The notes under the pieces were generated by a model, which searched no databases, had not been told where the DNA came from, and saw nothing but the letters and a program-made list of their open reading frames with translations. A DNA stretch of 13,212 nt from Fibrobacter sp. (GTDB lineage Bacteria; Fibrobacterota; Fibrobacteria; Fibrobacterales; Fibrobacteraceae), in NCBI GenBank assembly GCA_017520105.1, contig JAFWRL010000066.1:1-13212 (forward strand), in the 5' to 3' direction. Both the position numbers and the translations under genes were made by a program. Shown one piece after another: positions 8,076 through 13,212 of this stretch (within the stretch, counting starts at the first letter, position 1; each line of letters opens with the position of its first letter).

Positions 8076-8095
8076 TCACGGTGACTGTAATCACA
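8076..8095. promoter_or_regulatory. CRP/FNR-like palindrome between TM2 gene and ispD
   Basis: GGTGA-N6-TCACA (8080-8095) differs from the CRP-type TGTGA-N6-TCACA at one base. A third half-site, TCAC, at 8076-8079 makes a second small palindrome (TCAC-G-GTGA). The site is about 10 bp upstream of the ispD -7-like element, where a bound protein would more likely block than activate ispD. No regulator is encoded here, so binding is inferred from shape alone. Confidence 0.3.
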
Positions 8096-8104
8096 AAATC
8101 TTTC

Positions 8105-8112
8105 TAATTTTT
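8105..8112 (+). promoter_or_regulatory. Possible -7 element for ispD
   Basis: TAATTTTT followed by G matches TAnnTTTG with one extra T, and sits 4 bases before the ATG at 8117. This repeats the arrangement seen at priA and would give an almost leaderless transcript. Confidence 0.35.
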
Positions 8113-8116
8113 GCCT

Positions 8117-8848
8117 ATGGAAAACTCATTATTTTTCGGAAAATTTACAGCAGTACTCCCCGCTGGCGGCCTCGGCAAGCGCATGGGCGGAACCATTCCC
8201 AAACAGTTGATGCAGTTGGGTGGCAAGCCCGTTTATCAATATTCTCTTGAAACATTCCTCAAGATGGACGAGATTGCAGAAGTCGTCATGGCGGTTCCTG
8301 CCGATTGGAAAGACTATTTCGAAAAAGAAATTGACACATGGATTGCATCAAGCGAGAACACCGAAAAATTTAGAACAAAGTTAAAAATTGTAGTTGGCGG
8401 TGCCGAACGCTGGCAGTCTGTCGAAAACGGCGTAAACGCACTCACAAGCAGCGCCGAATACGTCCTGGTACACGATGTGGCACGCCCGTTTGTAAGCGAG
8501 AAGATTATTCGTGATGTATGCGAAACTCTCATCAACAAAGGCAGTTGCCTTGTGGCAAAGCCTGCGATTGATACCATCAAGATTGCAAGCGACGGCCGTG
8601 TCGAAAATACCATCGACCGCAACAAAGTCTGGCTCGCGCAGACGCCGCAAGCTGCGCGCATCGACTTGCTCAAGCAGCTATACTCGCGCATTGCTAAAGA
8701 ACCGCTCGACTTCACGCCGACCGACGAAGCAAGCATCCTCGAATTCTTCGGCGAGCCCGTTTACATAGTCAAAGGCGAATCCGCAAATGACAAACTCACC
8801 ACGCCAGAGGACTTCGCTGTATTCGCAAGCCGCATTGCACAAAAGTAA
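8117..8848 (+). CDS. ispD: 2-C-methyl-D-erythritol 4-phosphate cytidylyltransferase (IspD)
   Basis: IspD joins CTP and methylerythritol phosphate to CDP-methylerythritol, the third step of the non-mevalonate isoprenoid pathway. This 243-aa protein has the nucleotide-binding loop PAGGLGKRM (15-23) with PKQ (28-30), so Arg22 and Lys29 match the catalytic Arg and Lys of the E. coli enzyme. It also has HDVARP (119-124; HDAARP in most homologues), QTPQ, the TDEAS segment, and Lys226 in NDKLTTPEDF near the end. The frame could begin at TTG 8111, but ATG 8117 is more likely. No Shine-Dalgarno sequence precedes it. It is usually linked to ispF in other bacteria, which is absent here. pheT downstream has its own promoter-like region 148 bp away. 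Confidence 0.94.
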   Translation: MENSLFFGKFTAVLPAGGLGKRMGGTIPKQLMQLGGKPVYQYSLETFLKMDEIAEVVMAVPADWKDYFEKEIDTWIASSENTEKFRTKLKIVVGGAERWQSVENGVNALTSSAEYVLVHDVARPFVSEKIIRDVCETLINKGSCLVAKPAIDTIKIASDGRVENTIDRNKVWLAQTPQAARIDLLKQLYSRIAKEPLDFTPTDEASILEFFGEPVYIVKGESANDKLTTPEDFAVFASRIAQK

Positions 8849-8870
8849 CCAGCGCATTGGGATGAAATTT

Positions 8871-8912
8871 CTCTCGTCTCTCGTCTCTCGTCTCTACTCT
8901 AAATTCTATATT
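8871..8912. repeat. Heptad array (CTCTCGT)3 running into a promoter-like sequence
   Basis: Three perfect tandem CTCTCGT units (8871-8891) are followed, in the same 7-bp phase, by CTCTACT, CTAAATT and CTATATT. The last unit contains most of the TATATTTA -7-like element of pheT. A second copy of the same order (CTCTCGT, CTAAATA, CTATA) ends the window at 13194-13212. Confidence 0.8.
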
Positions 8913-8914
8913 TA
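8907..8914 (+). promoter_or_regulatory. Candidate -7 element for pheT (TATATTTA)
   Basis: TATATTTA matches TAnnTTTG except at the last base. It would give a leader of about 75 bases to the pheT ATG. The -33 position falls inside the CTCTCGT heptads and has no TTTG. The leader shows no strong hairpin or Phe-rich leader peptide. Confidence 0.4.
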
Positions 8915-8996
8915 CGCTCGAAAATTTAAGCAGGCATGAGTTTTGCGCAGAATTAATTTTAGCTTCGCAAGTTTCGTGCCACAAAGGGTATAAAAA

Positions 8997-11432
8997 ATGA
9001 AAGTTTCTTTGAATTGGCTTAGACGTCACGTTGACCTTCCGGAATCTGCGGAAGATGTCGCAAAGGCGCTCACCTCCATCGGGCTCGAAGTTGAAGGCAT
9101 GGAAGAACCGGGCAAGGTCTATGACAAGTTGCTCGTTGCAAAGGTTCTCACTTGCGATCCGCACCCGGATAGCGACCACTTGCACATCACTACCGTGAAC
9201 GACGGCACGAACACCATCCAGGTTGTTTGCGGAGCCCCGAACGTCGCTGCAGGCCAGACGGTTGTGCTCGCCCCGATTGGCGCAGAACTCCCGCTCCCCG
9301 ACGGCACCAAGCTCAAGATGAAGAAATCCAAGATTCGCGGCGTCGAAAGCTTCGGCATGATTTGCGCCGAAGATGAAATCGGACTTTCTGACGACCACGG
9401 TGGAATCATGGTTCTCGACGATTCCATCCCGGCTGGTACGCCGTTCGTAAGCCTCGGCATGTACGATGTTTGCTATGAACTGAACGTCACGCCGAACCGC
9501 CCGGACGCTCTTAGCCACCGCGGTGTCGCACGCGAACTCGCCGCCAAGTTTAACCGCCCACTCAAGCCCCTCGCCTACACCCTCAACGAAGATTCCGAAG
9601 CAGCCAGCTCTGCTATTAGCCTTGAAGTGGTTCCCGGCTGCGGTTGCTCCCGCTATGTGGGTCGCGTCATCAAGGACGTGAAGGTTGAAAAATCCCCGGC
9701 ATGGCTCGCCAAGCTCTTGCACGCTGTCGGCATGAACAGCATCAACAACGTCGTTGACATTACGAACTTCATCTTGATGGATGTCGGTCAGCCGCTCCAC
9801 AGCTTTGACATGGACCAGCTCCACGGGAACAAGATCAAGGTCCGCCGCGCCGTCAAGGGCGAGCATATTGAAACGATCGACCACACCGCACACGAACTCA
9901 TCGAAAACGATCTCGTGATTTGCGACGGAGACCGTCCGGCTTGCGTCGCTGGCGTGATGGGCGGTGTCGAATCCGAAATCGTCGATGCTACGAAGAACGT
10001 GTTCCTCGAAAGCGCCTGGTTCAATCCGACCGTCATCCGCAAGCAGGCTAAGCGCCTCTGCATCTCGACGGATTCCAGCTACCGCTTCGAACGTGAAATC
10101 GACTTTGCGACACAGGACGAATACAGCAAGTATGCTTGCGCCATGATTCAGGAAGTCGCTGGCGGCCGCATCCTCAAGGGCAGTGTCGAATACACCGGCG
10201 AAGACCACAAGAAAGAAAATAACGTTGTTACGCTCCGCATCGCCCGCGCCGAAAAAGTCATCGGCATGAAGCTCGAAGCAGCCCAGGTCGAAAACTACCT
10301 CACGGGTATCGCTCTCGAAGTTGTAAAGAAAGACGCAGAATCCATCACCTTCAAGATTCCAAGTTTCCGCCCGGACCTCGAACGCGAAGTTGATCTCATC
10401 GAAGAAGTCGCTCGCCTTGTCGGCTTTGACAACATCCCATACAGCTTGCCGAAGTTTACGATGCAGCCGAACGAACTCCCGGCCATCGAGGTTTTGAACC
10501 GCAAGATCCGCAAGACGCTTTCTGCTATGGGCCTCCATGAATGCTTGAGCCTCCGCTTCACAAGCAAGGCCCGCACCGAAGCCCTCTTTGGCCCCGAAAG
10601 CGAAGACCGTCGCAGCAAGCCGGCACTCCTCTTGAACCCGCTTTCCGAAGAACTCGGTGCTGTGCCGACGAGCCTCCTCCCGAACTTGCTCAAGGCTGTT
10701 GCCGAAAACGAAAAGAACCGTCCAGGTTCTGTTCGTCTGTTCGAAGTCGCCAAAGGCCAGTTCAAGCGCGACCGCAAGGACGAACGCGATCCGGGCTTTG
10801 ACGAATCGAACCTCGTTGCCCTCACCATCGCCGGTAACTTTGACGTTGATCCGCTCAACGACAAGCCGAAGCAGATTGACTTTGCCGCATTCAAGGGCTT
10901 TGTCCAGAACTTCTTCAAGCGTCTCGGCCTCGTCGTGGAATTCCGCGCCGCAGCAAAGCCGGAACTATTCCTCCACCCGGGCAAGCAGGCCGAAATCGTC
11001 TGCAACGGCACGGTGCTTGGCACGATGGGTGAACTCCACCCGAACTGCCTCAAGGCTAACGACATCAGCTACGAAACGTACGTGATGGAAGCCGACATGG
11101 ACAAGATGGAACACGAAAGCCACAAGAAGATTGTGTTCCAGCCGTTCAGCCGCCAGGTGCCTTCCAGCCGCGACATTTCTATCGAAGTCGCCAAGACCAT
11201 GACTCACGAAGACGTCCTCACACGCATCAAGGGACTCAACCCGAAGAACCTCGCGAAGATTACGCTCAAGAGCATCTACGAAGGCGATAAGATCGAAGCC
11301 GGTAAGAAGAACATGGTCTATAGCCTCACCTACCAAGCCATGGACCGCACGCTCACCGACGACGAAGTCAACAAGGCTCACAACAAGCTCCGCGACAAGA
11401 TTGTTGCCAACGGCGACATCGTGCTGCGCTAG
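8997..11432 (+). CDS. pheT: Phenylalanine-tRNA ligase beta subunit
   Basis: PheT pairs with PheS as (alpha-beta)2 to charge tRNA-Phe; the beta subunit binds tRNA and edits mischarged Tyr. The 811 residues show the usual order: an N-terminal domain with an EMAP-type tRNA-binding fold (about 40-150, with CDPHPDSDHLHI and the VCGAPN segment), the B3/B4 editing region (about 205-375, preceded by NVTPNRPDALSHRG), a B5 domain with acidic Mg-site residues in DLEREVDLIEEV (about 455-475), a catalytic-like core, and a C-terminal FDX-ACB anticodon-binding domain (about 718-811, with SSRDI). The length is typical. AAAGGG lies 8 bases before the ATG. pheS is not adjacent: ispD lies upstream and a terminator downstream, so alpha and beta must be encoded at separate loci. 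Confidence 0.96.
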   Translation: MKVSLNWLRRHVDLPESAEDVAKALTSIGLEVEGMEEPGKVYDKLLVAKVLTCDPHPDSDHLHITTVNDGTNTIQVVCGAPNVAAGQTVVLAPIGAELPLPDGTKLKMKKSKIRGVESFGMICAEDEIGLSDDHGGIMVLDDSIPAGTPFVSLGMYDVCYELNVTPNRPDALSHRGVARELAAKFNRPLKPLAYTLNEDSEAASSAISLEVVPGCGCSRYVGRVIKDVKVEKSPAWLAKLLHAVGMNSINNVVDITNFILMDVGQPLHSFDMDQLHGNKIKVRRAVKGEHIETIDHTAHELIENDLVICDGDRPACVAGVMGGVESEIVDATKNVFLESAWFNPTVIRKQAKRLCISTDSSYRFEREIDFATQDEYSKYACAMIQEVAGGRILKGSVEYTGEDHKKENNVVTLRIARAEKVIGMKLEAAQVENYLTGIALEVVKKDAESITFKIPSFRPDLEREVDLIEEVARLVGFDNIPYSLPKFTMQPNELPAIEVLNRKIRKTLSAMGLHECLSLRFTSKARTEALFGPESEDRRSKPALLLNPLSEELGAVPTSLLPNLLKAVAENEKNRPGSVRLFEVAKGQFKRDRKDERDPGFDESNLVALTIAGNFDVDPLNDKPKQIDFAAFKGFVQNFFKRLGLVVEFRAAAKPELFLHPGKQAEIVCNGTVLGTMGELHPNCLKANDISYETYVMEADMDKMEHESHKKIVFQPFSRQVPSSRDISIEVAKTMTHEDVLTRIKGLNPKNLAKITLKSIYEGDKIEAGKKNMVYSLTYQAMDRTLTDDEVNKAHNKLRDKIVANGDIVLR

Positions 11433-11464
11433 GTTATAGGTTGTAGGGGACAGGTTGTAGGCAA
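11430..11464. repeat. TAGGTTG-type heptad array starting at the pheT stop codon
   Basis: Five consecutive 7-base units beginning with the TAG stop itself follow the pattern [T/C]AGG followed by three variable bases: TAGGTTA, TAGGTTG, then three further variants. Because the first unit includes the stop codon, the array may have spread into, or formed at, the very end of the gene. Confidence 0.65.
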
Positions 11465-11534
11465 TAATCACCGCGTTACGCACGTCTGCATTAGAACAGC
11501 AGAGTCGAAACCAGTCATCCAGTTAAATTCATAC

Positions 11535-11566
11535 AAAAAGAGTTGGTCATGCGGCCAACTCTTTTT
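11535..11566. terminator. Bidirectional terminator between pheT and the convergent lipoprotein gene
   Basis: AAAAAGAGTTGG (11535-11546) and CCAACTCTTTTT (11555-11566) are a perfect 12-bp inverted repeat. The stem can extend by two more pairs, one of them G-T, to an ATGC loop. The A-run on one side and T-run on the other suit termination of both converging genes. Between the heptads and this hairpin (11465-11534) I see only a 5-bp stem (TCTGC/GCAGA, 11485-11503). Confidence 0.9.
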
Positions 11567-11580
11567 GCTTCTTAAATATC

Positions 11581-11609
11581 ATTTTGAGGAGCGGCGGCCC
11601 CTCCAAAAT
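11581..11609 (-). terminator. Imperfect hairpin directly after the lipoprotein gene
   Basis: ATTTTGAGG and CCTCCAAAAT pair with one bulge around a GC-rich loop and overlap the stop codon of the minus-strand lipoprotein gene. It lacks a good T-run, so it may act as an mRNA end structure ahead of the main terminator. Confidence 0.35.
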
Positions 11610-12265
11610 TATTTCTTAATCGGTGTGTTTTCCAGCATCGTCGCAACAGTTTTTGTCATAACGTTCAGCCAATCACTCTGCGAAACGGCAAACGTGTAGC
11701 TGGATTTAGCCTCAATATCTCCATATCCAAGTCTCTTGCCAGTCTTAGCGTCAAAGTAAGCAAAACTGCCCTTGCCTGTAAAATCCTTATCTTGTGTACA
11801 AGTCGTGCCCATACCAAAACCACCACCAGCATTAAAGCCACCCGTTGAGCACGTCGTCTCGGATTCAACACGACCAATCCAAATATCATTTATAACAAGA
11901 TAGACATCAGCTTGATTGTCCATTTCCTCAATCTTTGGGACCTTGATATTCACACCGTTCACAGCGGCAGCTTCGAACTTAACCTTATCCTGAGAAATTT
12001 TTTCCACGGAATATTGAACGCCAGTCGTCTGGGAAGCAAAATTAGATTCCAATTGAGCCTTGTACCAATCCGAGAAGTTATTCACATAATCAGGCAAATC
12101 GTCTTGTAAATCATCCGGGTTTGCAATAAACGGTTCCGTGAAAACGACCTTGACATTCGCTGGTTTCTGCGTCCAACCCTGATCCATCACAGAACGCGGT
12201 GCAGCACAACCTACCAAAAGCGCACAGGCTGAAGCAAACGCCAAAGCAAGTTTCAATTTTCTCAT
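11609..12265 (-). CDS. Lipoprotein of unknown function
   Basis: This 218-aa protein has a textbook lipoprotein signal: basic MRKLK, a hydrophobic run, then Leu-Val-Gly before Cys20, so it should be lipid-anchored in the envelope. The mature part begins with a short Ala/Pro/Gln linker, then mixed alpha/beta sequence with a predicted strand (NVKVVFTEPF), a helix near residues 60-80, and a hydrophobic strand DVYLVINDIWIG (about 123-134). A flexible Gly-rich loop carries two Cys (about 145-165), and a YFDAKTGKRLGYGDIEAKSS strand pair precedes a C-terminal helix. The strand pair looks like lipoproteins that monitor or bind envelope ligands, but I cannot name a family. There is no clear Shine-Dalgarno sequence. 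The upstream region is very AT-rich and holds a 14-bp inverted repeat at 12285-12319. Confidence 0.85.
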   Translation of the reverse strand: MRKLKLALAFASACALLVGCAAPRSVMDQGWTQKPANVKVVFTEPFIANPDDLQDDLPDYVNNFSDWYKAQLESNFASQTTGVQYSVEKISQDKVKFEAAAVNGVNIKVPKIEEMDNQADVYLVINDIWIGRVESETTCSTGGFNAGGGFGMGTTCTQDKDFTGKGSFAYFDAKTGKRLGYGDIEAKSSYTFAVSQSDWLNVMTKTVATMLENTPIKK

Positions 12266-12284
12266 ACAAACTCATTTTCTACTA

Positions 12285-12319
12285 TTAATATTTTTTATTA
12301 GTTTGATAAAAAATATTAA
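12285..12319. promoter_or_regulatory. Perfect 14-bp AT-only inverted repeat upstream of the lipoprotein gene
   Basis: TTAATATTTTTTAT (12285-12298) and ATAAAAAATATTAA (12306-12319) are exact complements around a 7-base loop. It lies 20-54 bp before the start codon and includes a TATTTTTT stretch on the minus strand that could serve as the -7 element, so an operator is possible. The rest of the gap (12320-12485) is AT-rich and shows no gene. Confidence 0.4.
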
Positions 12320-12485
12320 AATAATACTAACTTACATCTAAATTATTGTAAAAAAATCAGATGAATTCAGTAAAAAAGAATGTATCCTCAGAACACATCC
12401 GCTACATTTCAAATCAGTTTTCTGACGGCGTACCCAATAGCATATTTTCTCACATGACCTTCAATTTATTTTGAGAAAACAAAAA

Positions 12486-12869
12486 TTAGTTCAGTCCCAG
12501 TTGAGCACGGACATTTTTAATAAATTCATATTCTTCGGGAGACATATTGGTTTCGTTGTCATCTTCGCGAGAAGCATTGGCGATACGCGTCATGCAGTTC
12601 GTCACCAGTATTTTAAAATCGTTGGTTGCCGACTGAAGCGCATTGACACAAGCCATGGTACGTTCACTTGCCGACTTGAAACTTCCGTAGAGTTTGTTGA
12701 ATTCATCCCAACTGGCGTTCGGAGTCTCCTCGTCATGAATTTTGTCCAGTTCCGCACTTTCTGCTTCCGTCGCCGATGACGCTCCCGGCAAAAGCTTTCC
12801 GTTTTCGTGTTCATGGGAAAGGCAGGCCGTCTGCCAGCACAAAATCAAAAGCGCCATATTAGAATTCAT
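12486..12869 (-). CDS. Small exported, possibly lipid-anchored protein, function unknown
   Basis: I do not recognise this protein of 127 aa. The frame stays open upstream to 13025, but ATG 12869 is chosen: AGAGGT lies 4 bases before it, and the extra N-terminal residues of the longer reading are translated repeat DNA and AT-rich spacer. From this start there is a short hydrophobic N-terminus (MALLILCW) ending near Gln-Thr-Ala-Cys16, an imperfect lipobox. An acidic Ser/Ala/Glu-rich linker (about 25-50) and two amphipathic helices with two further Cys (in TMACVNAL and VTNCMT) follow, with a charged C-terminal helix. A disulfide-stabilised periplasmic helical hairpin is a guess. A 5-bp hairpin (12895-12907) sits in its leader. 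It lies on the same strand as the lipoprotein downstream but 220 bp away, so co-transcription is uncertain. Confidence 0.6.
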   Translation of the reverse strand: MNSNMALLILCWQTACLSHEHENGKLLPGASSATEAESAELDKIHDEETPNASWDEFNKLYGSFKSASERTMACVNALQSATNDFKILVTNCMTRIANASREDDNETNMSPEEYEFIKNVRAQLGLN

Positions 12870-12976
12870 AAGTACCTCTGTTTGCATAGTCATCCGCTTA
12901 AAAAGCGATATGACAAATTTTAAATATTTACGTTTTAAAAATACGAAAAAAAAGTGATTAGTAAACAGGATAATAA

Positions 12977-13088
12977 AATGAAGAATGAAAAATGAATAAT
13001 GAAGAGTGAATTTACCATTTTTCATTTTTAACTTTTAATTTTTCATTCATAACCACCAACCACTAGCCATACCCCATACCTCAAAAAC
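12977..13088. repeat. 112-bp patchwork of degenerate heptads in one 7-bp phase
   Basis: Sixteen consecutive 7-base units share one register but belong to successive sequence families: five of the type AATGAAN (12977-13011), then units like TTTTCAT/TTTTAAC (13012-13046), then units like CACCAAC/CATACCC (13054-13081). Neighbouring units within a family match at 5-6 of 7 bases; at the two family junctions they match at about 3. This fills most of the roughly 340-bp stretch 12870-13212, which holds no convincing gene. The remainder has a palindrome GCACATGTGC (13115-13124) and an 8-bp inverted repeat (13147-13164). Confidence 0.6.
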
Positions 13089-13190
13089 ACAACTTTTCCC
13101 ATTCTCTCGTCTTTGCACATGTGCTAAATGCTAGGCTCAATTATGTCAAAAAACAAGTTTTTTGCCGCAATATTCGCCTTACGCATTTAT

Positions 13191-13212
13191 CGTCTCTCGT
13201 CTAAATACTATA
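13191..13212 (+). promoter_or_regulatory. Partial heptad-promoter module cut by the window edge
   Basis: CGT, CTCTCGT, CTAAATA and CTATA follow each other in 7-bp phase and match the sequence before pheT almost exactly. By analogy, a -7 element (CTATATTT) and a plus-strand gene should begin just outside the window. Confidence 0.4.

Noticed and set aside
8936..8956. Six-residue leader peptide (Met-Ser-Phe-Ala-Gln-Asn) in the pheT leader
   Set aside because: It has only one Phe, and no terminator-antiterminator pair follows, so Phe-dependent attenuation is not supported.
8796..10538. 580-codon open frame on the minus strand
   Set aside because: It lies antisense to pheT and the end of ispD. 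Its composition mirrors the codon bias of the real genes and it contains no recognisable domain.
11465..11534. tRNA or small RNA after pheT
   Set aside because: A GTCGAAA stretch recalls a T-loop, but there is no acceptor stem or D-arm; only a 5-bp hairpin is found.
12977..13088. CRISPR array
   Set aside because: The repeats are 7 bp, directly tandem and degenerate, with no spacers and no cas genes nearby.
13143..13212. Reading frame open to the window edge, starting Met-Ser-Lys-Asn-Lys-Phe-Phe
   Set aside because: The first residues resemble a signal peptide, but the frame then translates the CTCTCGT module and only 23 codons are visible. Its upstream AGG is weak. It could be a remnant of a gene start; it cannot be supported as a gene here.

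Overview
The window looks like ordinary chromosome from a Fibrobacter-type bacterium (Fibrobacterota, FCB group). This rests on three things: the mix of housekeeping genes with Fibrobacter-style lipoproteins, a very long DUF349-repeat protein, and several gene starts preceded by TAnnTTTG-like -7 elements of the kind used by Bacteroidota primary sigma factors. The assignment is an inference from the sequence; no search was run. I see no mobile element, CRISPR array, rRNA or tRNA.

Layout. 93-1022 (+) encodes a lipoprotein with a beta-barrel-like body. It converges on priA (1067-3124, -), the replication-restart helicase. Divergent from priA is a 970-aa DUF349-repeat protein (3255-6167, +), which ends at a clear hairpin terminator (6221-6252). 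Next are a Sua5-type threonylcarbamoyl-AMP synthase (6281-7243, +), a YbjQ-family protein (7328-7642, +) and a TM2-domain membrane protein (7643-7996, -) whose stop codon abuts that of ybjQ. ispD (8117-8848, +) is divergent from the TM2 gene, and pheT (8997-11432, +) follows with its own promoter-like region. A strong two-way terminator (11535-11566) separates pheT from a minus-strand lipoprotein (11609-12265, -). A small exported or lipoprotein-like protein (12486-12869, -) follows, then about 340 bp without a convincing gene.

How the genes relate. Most appear to be single transcription units, each with its own -7-like element. They serve core functions: replication restart (PriA), tRNA t6A modification (Sua5/TsaC), isoprenoid synthesis (IspD) and Phe-tRNA charging (PheT). 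They do not form one pathway.

The least ordinary signal is in the spacers. Several hold degenerate tandem repeats with a 7-bp period but unrelated unit sequences: CTCTCGT upstream of pheT and again at the right edge, a TAGGTTG-like unit starting at the pheT stop codon, and a 112-bp stretch at 12977-13088 in which patches of different heptads share one 7-bp phase. Two CTCTCGT arrays run directly into the same CTAAATN-CTATA sequence, which looks like a repeat-promoter module. Two genes (priA, ispD) have the -7-like element about 4 bp from the start codon and may be leaderless.
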